A stretch of DNA of 22,982 nt from contig JBOHRW010000163.1 of NCBI GenBank assembly GCA_050732935.1, positions 1 through 22,982 of the forward strand, in the 5' to 3' direction. Both the position numbers and the translations under genes were made by a program. This DNA comes from DASRVA01 sp050732935 (GTDB lineage: Bacteria > Gemmatimonadota > Gemmatimonadetes > JACCXV01 > JAHWKZ01). Numbering within the stretch: the stretch's first letter is position 1; every line of letters starts with the position of its first letter. Below the pieces are notes generated by a model, which was not told the DNA's origin, did not search any database, and worked only from the letters and a program-made list of their open reading frames with translations. Positions 14,414-22,982 of the stretch are shown piece after piece.

Positions 14414-16741
14414 ATGCCCTTCTGGGTGGACGCGCTCGTCAAGGGAACCACTCTCCTTGTCATGATCTTCGGGCTGGCGGCCGTATTGAAGAGCTCATCG
14501 GCGGCCACCCGTCACCTGCTCTGGTGTTTCGGGCTCCTCGGGCTGCTGACGCTGCCGGCCTTGTCCAGCGTCATGCCGTGGCACTTGCCGGTTCTGCCCC
14601 CGGTGGATGGGGCGGTGGTCGAGGAGCCGATCCCGACCGGCGCCCCTGAAGCCGTGGCGGTACAGAGCGGCGTGGACGTCGGTGGCCCGGTCGGCGACCC
14701 GGAAGGCTCCCTGACCGGGGAGCCACCTGCGACACGGTCCGTCGGCGCCGAAACGGTTTCATCGCTTCAGCGTCTCATCTCGAGGATGGGTCCCGTCGAT
14801 GTCTTCCAGCGATCTGGCTTCGCCGGGTTCCTGAAATTCCTCTGGCTGCTCGGGGCATCGGCGATCCTTGTCCGACTCGCGGTCGGGATGGTGACCTTGC
14901 GGCGCTACTCGAGGCGGGCCCGGCCCGCCGTCGGTCCCTCCTGGGAAGCCGCGCTCGAGTGGGCCAGCAACCGTCTGCTCCTCGACACGCCCGTGCGCCT
15001 CCTCGTGAGCGACGAGGTGACGATGCCGCTGGCGGCGGGGGTGGTTCGTCCGGTCGTCCTCATGCCGGAGGAATCCGAGCGTTGGCCTGATGATCGCCGG
15101 CGAGCCGTCCTGCTTCACGAGATGGCCCACATCAAGCGCCGGGACGTTCTGCCGCACCTGATGGCGTGGGTCGTGTGTGCGCTCTGGTGGTTCCACCCGC
15201 TGGCCTGGAATGCCGCCCGACGCATGCGGTCCGAGAGCGAGAAAGCGTGCGACGACCTCGTGCTCAAGGTCGGCACGCGGGCCTCGCGTTACGCCGACGA
15301 CCTGCTCGACATCGTAACCCGGGCGGGAACCGTGCGCGCGCCCGTCACTGTCATGCCGCTAGCGCAGCGCTCGGAGTTCGAGGGGCGCATCCTGGCAATC
15401 CTGGAGCCCGACCGGAAGCGGCGCGGGGTGTCGATGGCCCATGCGGCGCTGGTGGCGCTGGCCGTCGCGCTGCTCGCCGTCCCGCTGGCCGCCGCGGGTC
15501 CGCGAGACCCGAAAGGCGACAGACCGCTCGACGGAATGCCTTCCTCATTCAACGTGAGGTTCGAAGAGGCGTCGAGCGAGTCGGGGAAAGCTTCCCCCGA
15601 GGGTCAGGACCTCCGTGCGCGCCTGACGGATCTCTTGGGGAAGGAGGACCCGGACACGAACGACGAGGCTTCGAAGGTCGTGGCGGAGAATGCGGGGGAC
15701 GGGCTCGTCGAGCCTGAGATCGTGGTCGCCGGTCAGAATCGAGATTTCGCCGCTTACGTCGACCGCGTGGAGTCGAAAGACAAGCCCGTGGTGAGGGACA
15801 ACGGACGGGCGGTCGCCGCGGTCGCCAGCACGCTGGGCGATGACGATCCGGCGGTCCGGCTGACCGCTGCCGAGACGCTGGGGAAGCTCCAGGATCCCCG
15901 CGCGGTCGAGGCGCTTACGCGAGCTCTGCGAGAAGACCCCGACCCCAAGGTCCGCGCCATGGCCGCCTGGGCGCTCGGGCAGATCGAGGACCCTGCGGGC
16001 GTGCCGGCGCTATCCGCGGCCCTCACAGAGGACGACGACGTGACCGTGCGCCGAAACGCGGCCGAGGCCCTCGGCGAGATCGAGGACGCCTCGGCGATCG
16101 ACGCGTTGGGCTCCGGGCTCGGGGATCCGAGCGTCGAGGTCCGGCGGACGGCGGTCTGGGCGCTGGGAATGATCGAGGACGCCCGCGCCGTCCCGCTGCT
16201 CGTACCCCTGCTGGAAGACTCGGACGTCGAGGTGAGGCGGAACGTCGCCGAGGCGCTGGGCGACATAGAGAGCTCCCAAGCGGTGGACGGGCTGATCCAG
16301 GCCACTCGGGACAGCGATCTCGAGGTCCGCGTGAACGCGATCGAGGCGCTCGGAAACCTGGGGGACAACCGGGCGCAGCCGGTCCTCGTCGCCGCCCTCG
16401 GAGACGAGACGGTCGTCGTGCGGCGCGCTGCGGTGGACGCCCTGAACGGCCTGGACCTCACCAGCGCTCCGGGGGAGCTGATCCGAGCCGTCGACGATCC
16501 GGACCGGGAAGTCCGGTTCGGCGCCGTCGACGCCCTGGACGAGACCCAGGATCCGGCCGTGGTGCCGGTCCTTCTTCAGGTCGTTCGATCCTCGTCCGAC
16601 CGGGAGCTCCAGTACGAGGCCCTGGAGGCGCTGTCCAATCTCGAGAGCCCGGCCGCTTACGATGCGTTGATCCCGCTCCTCGAGCACGAGGATCCAAAGA
16701 TCCGCCAGCTCGCCGCCGAGGCGATCGGGAACATGAACTAG
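14414..16741 (+). CDS. BlaR1-like M56 membrane metalloprotease fused to HEAT-repeat sensor domain
   Basis: A 775-aa protein. TM helices are at about 8-24 and 33-53, then a Pro/Glu/Gly-rich outside loop, TM3 at about 137-158, a cytoplasmic zinc protease with H235-E-M-A-H239 (HEMAHIKRRD) and a SEKACDD segment near 275, and TM4 at about 339-360. Instead of a penicillin-binding domain, the outside part (about 463-775) is ten HEAT-like repeats of about 31 residues, with repeated ALG-IED and VRR-A-EAL patterns; residues 361-462 are a linker. By BlaR1 analogy a signal on the HEAT domain activates the protease to inactivate the repressor. ATG 14414 is chosen because GGAGG lies nine bases before it; GTG 14408 (overlapping the blaI-like stop) would have only three. 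Confidence 0.9.
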   Translation: MPFWVDALVKGTTLLVMIFGLAAVLKSSSAATRHLLWCFGLLGLLTLPALSSVMPWHLPVLPPVDGAVVEEPIPTGAPEAVAVQSGVDVGGPVGDPEGSLTGEPPATRSVGAETVSSLQRLISRMGPVDVFQRSGFAGFLKFLWLLGASAILVRLAVGMVTLRRYSRRARPAVGPSWEAALEWASNRLLLDTPVRLLVSDEVTMPLAAGVVRPVVLMPEESERWPDDRRRAVLLHEMAHIKRRDVLPHLMAWVVCALWWFHPLAWNAARRMRSESEKACDDLVLKVGTRASRYADDLLDIVTRAGTVRAPVTVMPLAQRSEFEGRILAILEPDRKRRGVSMAHAALVALAVALLAVPLAAAGPRDPKGDRPLDGMPSSFNVRFEEASSESGKASPEGQDLRARLTDLLGKEDPDTNDEASKVVAENAGDGLVEPEIVVAGQNRDFAAYVDRVESKDKPVVRDNGRAVAAVASTLGDDDPAVRLTAAETLGKLQDPRAVEALTRALREDPDPKVRAMAAWALGQIEDPAGVPALSAALTEDDDVTVRRNAAEALGEIEDASAIDALGSGLGDPSVEVRRTAVWALGMIEDARAVPLLVPLLEDSDVEVRRNVAEALGDIESSQAVDGLIQATRDSDLEVRVNAIEALGNLGDNRAQPVLVAALGDETVVVRRAAVDALNGLDLTSAPGELIRAVDDPDREVRFGAVDALDETQDPAVVPVLLQVVRSSSDRELQYEALEALSNLESPAAYDALIPLLEHEDPKIRQLAAEAIGNMN

Positions 16742-16743
16742 TC

Positions 16744-17484
16744 ATGGCTGACTCGCGAAATCCCTGGCGCTGGAAATCCTCGGATTCGGCCTCCTTCCAC
16801 CGCACCCGCACCGAATGGGTGCTGGGCGCCCTCGCCGGGGCGGCGCTGGCGCTCCTGATCCCCCTGACCTGCAGTGGCCCGGAGTCCGAGAGTGTGGCCG
16901 CGGCGCGCGAAACCGTCGCGCCCGCCGACTCGGCGCTCGCCGCGCGACTTCTGGCCGGCGCGCGCGGCGCTGATCCGGTGGTATGCGGTCTCGCCGCCCG
17001 CGCGCTCGACCAGGGCTGGTGGGGCAATGGCCCGCGCGTGGAGGTGGGTGTGAGTGACGAGCCGGGCGCCCGCCAGGTCATCGAGTGGGCGCTCTCCCAT
17101 CGGGAAGACGACGGCGGTGTCGCGACCCTGGCCGCGGCGCTCGCCGAAACCGATCCCTGCGCCCGGCGCCTGGCGGCCCGGGTGCTCGGAAGGACGAACG
17201 CACCCCAGGCCGTGGCTGCATTGCGGCGCTCGCTCTCTTCGGCGAACCCGTCCGAGAGAGAGATGGCGGCCGTCGGGCTCGGCTACGCCGAGGACTCGGG
17301 CACGATTCCCGCGCTGGTCGAAGCGCTCGAAGATCCCGACGTGGACGTAAGGATCGCCGCCGCATGGGCGCTCGGCGAGATCGAGGACCCGGCCGCGATC
17401 GAGCCGCTGACCGAGAGGCTCGCCGCGGACGACGCCGCGCCGGTCCGCGAGGCGGCGGCCTGGGCGCTGGGAAAGATCGAATAG
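16744..17484 (+). CDS. Membrane-anchored HEAT-repeat protein
   Basis: A 246-aa protein starting two bases after the stop of the M56/HEAT gene, with no clear ribosome site, so it is probably translated by coupling. A single membrane helix lies at about 24-43 (EWVLGALAGAALALLIPLTC), after a basic N-terminus that should stay inside. Residues about 122-246 are four HEAT-like repeats, for example ALVEALEDPDVDVRIAAAWALGEIED and the last, VREAAAWALGKIE. The repeats resemble those of the preceding protein closely. It is probably a partner or competitor of that sensor domain on the outer face. The role is inferred from position only. Confidence 0.82.
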   Translation: MADSRNPWRWKSSDSASFHRTRTEWVLGALAGAALALLIPLTCSGPESESVAAARETVAPADSALAARLLAGARGADPVVCGLAARALDQGWWGNGPRVEVGVSDEPGARQVIEWALSHREDDGGVATLAAALAETDPCARRLAARVLGRTNAPQAVAALRRSLSSANPSEREMAAVGLGYAEDSGTIPALVEALEDPDVDVRIAAAWALGEIEDPAAIEPLTERLAADDAAPVREAAAWALGKIE

Positions 17485-17596
17485 TGGACGAAACCTCGAA
17501 CCCGACCAGTCCGTAGAGAGAAGCTCTTCCAACCCGAGCCGGTTTTTCGTCATCCAATCCGGGTGAAGGGGCAACGCCCGAAGGAGGGTACACGCC

Positions 17597-19951
17597 ATGT
17601 CACGCCCCATAGGCCCGCTCGTCTTGGCTCTGTCGCTCTCCGTCGGGCTCGCATCGCCAGCCGTCGGACGGGCGCAGACTCCGGATCAGGGGATGAGCGA
17701 CTCCACATCGGCGGCACGCGACTCGGTCCCGGAAGCGACCCCGGCAACGGTCTCGACACCGCCCGACTCCTTCCAGCCCCTCCTTCGTCCGACCCTCGAG
17801 GTCCATCGCGCCGCGGGCCCGATCACGCTGGACGGCGCGCTCGACGACCCGGGCTGGGTGGGCGCGGCGCGGACCGATGACTTCTCGGAGACCAATCCCA
17901 ACGAGGGGGGCGAGCCCCCGGTCGGGAGCGAAGCCTGGATCACCTACGACGACGAGAACCTCTACGTTGCTTTTGTCGCTCATGACGATCCGTCGAAGAT
18001 CCGGGCCACCCTGACCGACCGCGACGACATCTGGGGGGACGACTACTTCGGGATCCTGCTCGACACCTACGGCAACGCCCAGTGGGCGTACTTTCTCTTC
18101 GCCAACCCGCTCGGCGTCCAGGGAGACACGCGCTTCTCCACGGTGAGCGGGGAGGACGACGGCTTCGACCTGGTCTACGAGACCGAGGGCCGGATCACCG
18201 ACGAAGGCTACCAGATCGAGATGGCGATCCCTTTCGAGAGCCTGCGCTTCCCGGATCGTCCGGAGCAGGCCTGGAAGGTGACCTTCTGGCGCACCCGCCC
18301 CCGAGAGAGCCGGGCCCAGTACTCGTGGGCGGCCATCAGTCGCGAGGAATCGTGCTTTCTGTGCCAGTACGGGACGCTGACCGGGATCCGGGGGGTCGAG
18401 CCGGGGGGCGCGATCGAGATCCTGCCCTATGCGGTGGCTTCGCAGGCGGCCGAGATCCGGGACGCGGACGACCCGACGTCGGGAATCGGCGACGGGAACG
18501 CCGAGGCCGACGCCGGCGTGGGCGTCCGCTACGCACATCCTTCCGGACTCACGGTCGAGGCCACGCTCAACCCCGACTTCAGCCAGGTCGAGTCGGACGT
18601 GGCGCAGATCGACGTCAATGAGACCTTCGCGCTCTTCTTCCCGGAGCGTCGCCCGTTCTTCCAGGAAGGGAGCGAGCTTTTCCAGACCTGGATCCAGGCG
18701 GTCTACACCCGGCAGATCAACGATCCCGACGTCGCGGCCAAGCTGCTGGGCCGGTTCGGCGACACGACGGTGGCGTACCTGGGGGGCTACGACGAGACCT
18801 CGCCGATCCTGCTCCCGTTCGAGGAGCGAAGCTTCGTCGGCCAGACGGAGAGGAGCGTGTCGAACATCCTGCGCTACCGGCGCAGCCTCGGTGACGGTTC
18901 CCACGTGGGGGCGCTCCTGACCGACCGCCGGCTCGAGGGGAACGACGGCGCGGGCACGACCTACGGCGCCGACCTCTTGTGGAAACTTGACTCCCGGTGG
19001 CAGATCGAAGCCCAGCTCCTGGGGAGCCGCACCGTCGAGCCGGACGATCCATCCCTGACCGAGGATCTGGTCGGCGTGACGTTCGATCGAGGCGACCACA
19101 CCGCGGTCTTCGACGGCGAGACCTTCTCCGGCCATGCCGCCTACGCCAGCCTGGAGCGGACCGCGGAGCGCTGGAGCCTCAACTTCGACTACTGGACCTC
19201 GAGTCCCACCTTCCGCGCCGACAACGGCTTCGAGACCCGGAACGACTTCCACTCCCTGATGCTGTTCAACGAATGGAACTGGTATCCGGAGAGCTCGTGG
19301 ATCGACCGCTGGGGCTTCGACGTCGACGTGGAGGGGACCTGGAACTACGACGGCGTCCTGAAGGACGAGCTCTACACGCCCAGCGTGGAGTTCCAGCTCA
19401 CGGGCCAGAATTTCGTGGAGCTGGGCTACGAGTGGAACCCCGAGCGCTTCCGCGGCGTCGAGTTCGACGACCTTCGGAACTGGTGGCTCTACTTCGAGTC
19501 GAGTTTCAGCGAGCGGCTGAGGGGTGGCTTCTTCCTGCAGCGCGGACGGGAGATCGCCCGCTTCACCGATCCCGTTACCGCCGGCGAGGGTGCCGAGCTC
19601 GAGCTGTTCGCGACGATCCGTCCATGGGAACGGCTGGTGATCCAGCCCGAGCTCGACTACTCGGAGCTCCACGACGCGGAGACCGGAGAGGTGCTGTTCA
19701 GCGGCTACGTCCTCAGGGTCCGCACCAACCTGAACTTCACGCGTGAGCTCTTTCTCCGGCTGGTCACACAGTGGGATGACTTCGACGGTCAGTTCAACGT
19801 GGAGCCGCTGCTGACCTACAGGATCAACCCGTTCACGCTCTTCTACGTCGGCTCGACCCAGGTCTTCAACGACTACGAGGAGCCGGGCGACGACCTCGTC
19901 CACACGTCGCGGCAGTACTTCGCCAAGCTGCAGTACCTGTTCCGGAGGTGA
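17597..19951 (+). CDS. DUF5916 family outer-membrane protein with CBM9-like N-terminal domain
   Basis: A 784-aa exported protein. The ATG at 17597 follows AAGGAGGG. The signal peptide ends near VGRAQ. Residues about 70-240 form a CBM9-like domain (VHRAAGPITLDGALDDPGW, ITYDDENLYVAFVAHDDP, GDDYFGILLDTYG). From about 265 a beta-rich region with alternating aromatic strands ends in FAKLQYLFRR, whose aromatic near-C-terminal residue suits an outer-membrane barrel. Motifs LNPDFSQVESDVAQIDVNETF and FFPERRPFFQEGSELF are hallmarks of DUF5916. The family is common in Bacteroidota and Gemmatimonadota; its function is unknown, but a role in handling glycans at the cell surface is often supposed. The 112-bp upstream gap contains a GGGC-AAC-GCCC stem (17570-17580) directly before the ribosome site. 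Confidence 0.88.
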   Translation: MSRPIGPLVLALSLSVGLASPAVGRAQTPDQGMSDSTSAARDSVPEATPATVSTPPDSFQPLLRPTLEVHRAAGPITLDGALDDPGWVGAARTDDFSETNPNEGGEPPVGSEAWITYDDENLYVAFVAHDDPSKIRATLTDRDDIWGDDYFGILLDTYGNAQWAYFLFANPLGVQGDTRFSTVSGEDDGFDLVYETEGRITDEGYQIEMAIPFESLRFPDRPEQAWKVTFWRTRPRESRAQYSWAAISREESCFLCQYGTLTGIRGVEPGGAIEILPYAVASQAAEIRDADDPTSGIGDGNAEADAGVGVRYAHPSGLTVEATLNPDFSQVESDVAQIDVNETFALFFPERRPFFQEGSELFQTWIQAVYTRQINDPDVAAKLLGRFGDTTVAYLGGYDETSPILLPFEERSFVGQTERSVSNILRYRRSLGDGSHVGALLTDRRLEGNDGAGTTYGADLLWKLDSRWQIEAQLLGSRTVEPDDPSLTEDLVGVTFDRGDHTAVFDGETFSGHAAYASLERTAERWSLNFDYWTSSPTFRADNGFETRNDFHSLMLFNEWNWYPESSWIDRWGFDVDVEGTWNYDGVLKDELYTPSVEFQLTGQNFVELGYEWNPERFRGVEFDDLRNWWLYFESSFSERLRGGFFLQRGREIARFTDPVTAGEGAELELFATIRPWERLVIQPELDYSELHDAETGEVLFSGYVLRVRTNLNFTRELFLRLVTQWDDFDGQFNVEPLLTYRINPFTLFYVGSTQVFNDYEEPGDDLVHTSRQYFAKLQYLFRR

Positions 19952-20003
19952 TGACCTGCGAGCATGAGCTGTCGCGAAACGAGGCCGGGATTTGCGGCGG
20001 GGG

Positions 20004-21389
20004 CTAAACGAGGTCGTACGGCTTGTCCCGCTCGGGCGCGATTGCCTCGCGGCCCCGCTCCTTCAGCGTGGCGGTGAACTTCTCCATGACCGGCGGCTCG
20101 CCGTGGACCAGGAATACCCGGGCGGACTTCGTCGGCTCGAGCCATGCCAGCAGGTCGTCCTGGTCGGCGTGGGAGGAGAAGCCGTTGATCGTGACGATCC
20201 GCGCCCGCACGTCGATCTCGTCGCCGTGGATCCGGACCGACTTCGCCCCGTCGACGATCCGCCGTCCCAGCGTCCCCTCGGCCTGGTAGCCGACCACGAT
20301 CAGACTCACTTCCTTCCGCCACAGATTGTGCTTCAAGTGATGGACGATCCGCCCACCGGTCATCATCCCCGAGCCGGCGACGATGATCGCCCCGCCCTCG
20401 ATCTCGTTGATCTTCTTCGAGTCCTCGACCTCGGTCGTGTATTCGAGGGTCTCGGGCTCGAACGGCTCCCCGCCCCGTTCCAGCGCTTCGGCCACCTCGG
20501 GCACGAACTGGTTCTTATAGGTTTCGTAGAGATGGGTCATCTTGGTCGCCATCGGTGAGTCGAGGAACACCGGTCCGCGCGGGATCTCTCCGGCCTCCAT
20601 GAATTTTCTGATGTAATACAGGACGACCTGGGTGCGCTCGAGGGCAAAGGAGGGGATCATGATGTTGCCGCCCGCCTGCAGCGATTCGGCGAGCACGGTC
20701 CGGAATTCCTCCACGGTCTCGGCCTGAGAGCGATGGGCTCGATCGGCGTAGGTAGTCTCGACCAGGACCGCGTCGCAGGCCGAGGGCAGGACGTAATCCT
20801 TCTGGAGTCCGCTCTCACGGTTGCCCAGATCGCCTGAGGCGATCAGGCGGCCCTCGGGACTCGCGATCTCCAGGAAGGCGCTTCCCAGGATATGACCGGC
20901 AGGGCGAAAGGTCGCCCGGACCCCGGCGCCGAGATCGAGGGGCGAATCGAATCCGGCGTCCTGGAAGAGGGCCATCGTCGCCGCCGCGTGGCGCTCGCCG
21001 TACAAGGGCTCTTCGACCGCTCGTCCCTCCACCCCCTCCGCCGCTTTCTCACCCGCATGGCGCAGCGCGCGCTCGTAGTCTTCCGTCTGGATCTTCGCCG
21101 AGTCGTAGAGAATGACCTCGGCGATCGCACGCGTGGAGGCGATCGTGTGGATCGGCCCCGCGTAACCGTTCCGGATGAGCAACGGGAGCCGGCCGGTGTG
21201 GTCGAGGTGGCCATGGGTGACCAGCACGGCGTCGAGCTCCGCCGGATCGAACGGGAAGGGCTCCCGGTTGAGATCCGCGACCTTGCCCTGAAAGAGCCCG
21301 CAGTCGATCAGGAGCCGCTTGCCCCCCGTCTCGATGAGATGGCAGCTCCCGGTGACGGTGCGGGCCGCGCCTGCGCTGATCAGCTTCAC
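20004..21389 (-). CDS. Beta-CASP metallo-beta-lactamase fold RNase-like protein
   Basis: A 461-aa cytoplasmic protein of the CPSF73/YSH1-like MBL RNA-processing family. It starts at GTG 21389 (VKLISAGAARTVTGSCHL, the normal family beginning) with GGAGAG upstream; the longer ATG start at 21455 adds a non-homologous tail. Metal motif H59-G-H61-L-D63-H64 is intact, followed by RPAGHILGSAF, IASGDLGNRESGLQKD, the beta-CASP insert with SFALERTQ and FLDSPMA, and the final NGFSSHADQDDLLAWL and VHGEPPVMEKF motifs. Members act as endo- or exoribonucleases. It lies 123 bp after the acyltransferase fusion gene on the same strand, and converges on the DUF5916 gene. Confidence 0.92.
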   Translation of the reverse strand: MKLISAGAARTVTGSCHLIETGGKRLLIDCGLFQGKVADLNREPFPFDPAELDAVLVTHGHLDHTGRLPLLIRNGYAGPIHTIASTRAIAEVILYDSAKIQTEDYERALRHAGEKAAEGVEGRAVEEPLYGERHAAATMALFQDAGFDSPLDLGAGVRATFRPAGHILGSAFLEIASPEGRLIASGDLGNRESGLQKDYVLPSACDAVLVETTYADRAHRSQAETVEEFRTVLAESLQAGGNIMIPSFALERTQVVLYYIRKFMEAGEIPRGPVFLDSPMATKMTHLYETYKNQFVPEVAEALERGGEPFEPETLEYTTEVEDSKKINEIEGGAIIVAGSGMMTGGRIVHHLKHNLWRKEVSLIVVGYQAEGTLGRRIVDGAKSVRIHGDEIDVRARIVTINGFSSHADQDDLLAWLEPTKSARVFLVHGEPPVMEKFTATLKERGREAIAPERDKPYDLV

Positions 21390-21512
21390 TGGTGTCTCTC
21401 CTTCGCGAGGGCTGTGGGTTTGCGGGCGAGGAAGCGCGAAGGTTAGCCGCTTCACGCCACGGCGACGAAGCGTCAGCAGAACGGAGACGATCGGGGACCG
21501 CTCGAGGACCCG

Positions 21513-22982
21513 TCAAAACCTGCGCGCCGCGCGCCGGGCTTCCTCCACGAGGGCCTCGATCCGTCGCCGGAGCTCCGCCACCACGTCTTCGGGATCGTCG
21601 TCCGGTCGCGGTGCAGGAAGCGGTGCGCCGAATCTCGTGGCGACGGGGGCGCGGCCGAACCAGCAGCCGCGGACCCAGTGCCGACCCTTGGGGAACACGG
21701 CCAGGAGCCCGGCCGCGCCGCACGGGACGATCGGCAGATGAAGCTCCTGCGCCATGACTCCGACCCCGCGGCGGAAGGGGAGGAGCCGCCCGTCTGGCGA
21801 CCGTTCACCCTCGGGGAAGACGAGCATGGAGCTGGCCCGGTCGGCGACCCTGCCCGCGATCCGGAGCGTGGGCCGCCAGTCACCGGTCTGGACGAGAGGC
21901 ACGAGATCCAATCCCCACACGCCGAGGGCGTAGAGAAACGGTCCCGTCCGGGCGCGGGGGAAGTACTCCCACATGGCGGTGGTGGCGATTCGCGACGACG
22001 GTCGCTCCGGCAGGGCGAAGAGGGTGGCCCCGGGATCCAGGTCGCTCAGGTGGTTGGCGGCGATGATGTAGGGAGGCTCGAGGTCGGCCAGATGCTCGAG
22101 CCCGTCCACCTCCATGGAGAAGAAGGAGCGCCACATGGGCCGCAGGAAGCCCGTCCGGAAGGCCCGGCGCGTGATCCGGATGAGCAACCAGTGTCGCCAG
22201 TGCGATTCGGGGACCCTGTCGAGGCGGCGCCCGAGGCCGCGCACGTCCGCGGCGACCTCCTCGTCGACGTCTGCCGGAGGCTCTTCTTGGTGTTCCTCCG
22301 ATGGCGGTACGCTCGGCTTGATGCGGATCGGCGCCGAGTCCGATTCCCCCTGTCCATCGGACGCCGCCCCCGCGAAGAGCTCGTCGGCCAGATCGCCCAG
22401 CGAGCGGTCGCCCGCGAACGCCTCGGGACCCATCGCGATCCCGTACGTCGACTCGATCCGCGTGACCAGGTCGACACGGTCGAGAGAGCCCAGCACGTCG
22501 GCGACCCTGGTCGACCGGTCCAGGTTGTCAGCGTTGGCGCTGGAGATCCGTTCGACCAGGCGGGCGAGGGCGGTGAAGGCGTCGGCTGGCGTGCTCGGCG
22601 CGCTCTCCGGGTGGACCCCTCCATCGTCCAGCTCTTCGGGGACTTCCGGCGCCTGCGCTTCCAGCCAGGCCAGGATCTCCGCCCGACGCGCCTTCCCGGT
22701 CCGGGTCCGGGGGAAATCCGGGTCCGGCCAGACCCTCCAGGACCGCACCCGGGCAGCATCGGGGAGTCTTTCGTTGGCGGCGCGGACGGCGACGGCCGGA
22801 TCGGCCCCCGGCTCGACGGCGAGCACCGCGCACACCACGCCGGGCTCCCCCCACGGCCGCTCGAGGACGACCGCGTCGTGGACCCCGCGCTGCCGACGGA
22901 GCCGGTCGACCACCGGCCCCGGGTCCACGTTGACGCCCGCCGGGGTGACGATCCGCTCCCCCTTCCGTCCGAGATAGTAGAG
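21513..22982 (-). CDS. Acyl-AMP ligase - acyl carrier - PlsC acyltransferase fusion, C-terminal part
   Basis: The visible 489 residues are the end of a larger protein that continues past the right edge (its frame is open at the border). Residues 1-105 are the C-terminal subdomain of an AMP-forming acyl ligase (YYLGRKGERIVTP, and RTRTGK with the catalytic Lys at about 97). Residues about 128-210 form a carrier-like domain with a probable phosphopantetheine Ser166 in VLGSLDRVDL. Residues about 255-489 are a PlsC/LPLAT acyltransferase with H311-x4-D316 (NHLSDLD), FPEGERSPDGRLLPFRRG near 389, and PIVPCGAAG. The order (ligase, carrier, acyltransferase) is opposite to E. coli Aas. It should activate a fatty acid, hold it on its own carrier and pass it to a lysophospholipid or other acceptor, at the membrane. 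Confidence 0.88.
   Translation of the reverse strand, partial: LYYLGRKGERIVTPAGVNVDPGPVVDRLRRQRGVHDAVVLERPWGEPGVVCAVLAVEPGADPAVAVRAANERLPDAARVRSWRVWPDPDFPRTRTGKARRAEILAWLEAQAPEVPEELDDGGVHPESAPSTPADAFTALARLVERISSANADNLDRSTRVADVLGSLDRVDLVTRIESTYGIAMGPEAFAGDRSLGDLADELFAGAASDGQGESDSAPIRIKPSVPPSEEHQEEPPADVDEEVAADVRGLGRRLDRVPESHWRHWLLIRITRRAFRTGFLRPMWRSFFSMEVDGLEHLADLEPPYIIAANHLSDLDPGATLFALPERPSSRIATTAMWEYFPRARTGPFLYALGVWGLDLVPLVQTGDWRPTLRIAGRVADRASSMLVFPEGERSPDGRLLPFRRGVGVMAQELHLPIVPCGAAGLLAVFPKGRHWVRGCWFGRAPVATRFGAPLPAPRPDDDPEDVVAELRRRIEALVEEARRAARRF

Noticed and set aside
15800..16740. Periodic DNA repeats that might suggest a CRISPR array or tandem repeat
   Set aside because: The period of about 93 bp comes from 31-residue HEAT repeats with diverged DNA; no constant repeat or spacers.
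14022..16741. Beta-lactam resistance regulator (classical BlaI/BlaR1)
   Set aside because: No penicillin-binding domain and no beta-lactamase gene is present; the outside part is HEAT repeats.
17600..19903. A 767-residue open frame antisense to the DUF5916 gene
   Set aside because: It is a composition artefact of GC-rich codons; the DUF5916 frame has a signal peptide, family motifs and a good ribosome site.

Overview
This is a GC-rich bacterial chromosome segment with short intergenic gaps. Several genes overlap by a GTGA or TGATG junction, and GTG starts are common. Several features fit Gemmatimonadota or a neighbouring phylum: a DUF5916 outer-membrane protein, a GltD-like protein beside a 2-oxoacid:ferredoxin oxidoreductase, lipoproteins with classical lipoboxes, and a BlaI/M56 regulator with HEAT repeats. 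The phylum is an inference from gene content, not a proven placement. I see no rRNA, tRNA, CRISPR array or recognisable insertion sequence.

Left part (1-3231, minus strand): a redox operon. A GltD-like FAD/NAD(P)H oxidoreductase with extra ferredoxin clusters is followed by a pRiA4b ORF-3-like gene and then the start of a KorA-type 2-oxoacid:ferredoxin oxidoreductase subunit that runs off the left edge. The leader of the first gene has two overlapping, mutually exclusive hairpins. Upstream lies an orphan stretch of coding-like sequence (about 3290-3500, minus).

Centre-left (3647-7110, plus strand): a SnoaL-like lipoprotein, a cupredoxin lipoprotein and a PuuD-type membrane urate dehydrogenase with a C-terminal cytochrome c domain. 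A lone PAS domain protein and a metallo-beta-lactamase-fold hydrolase follow. Two of these genes lack a normal start codon at the homology-expected position (CTG for puuD, ACG for the hydrolase).

Centre (7150-13881): a secreted M28 peptidase on minus, a sensor-domain membrane protein on plus, a TolB-like/TPR protein on minus, and a translationally coupled pair on minus made of a cytochrome P450 and a lipoprotein phosphodiesterase.

Centre-right (13930-17484, plus strand) is the most interesting part. A strong promoter overlaps one of two 16-bp palindromes and precedes a BlaI-family repressor. It is followed by a BlaR1-like M56 membrane protease in which the usual penicillin-binding sensor is replaced by about ten HEAT repeats, and then by a membrane-anchored HEAT protein. 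The P450/phosphodiesterase operon is transcribed divergently from the same 140-bp region. This looks like a signal-activated proteolytic de-repression module with an unknown, probably protein or envelope, signal.

Right end: a DUF5916 protein (plus), a beta-CASP metallo-beta-lactamase RNase-like protein (minus), and the C-terminal part of an acyl-AMP ligase/acyl carrier/PlsC acyltransferase fusion (minus) that runs off the right edge.
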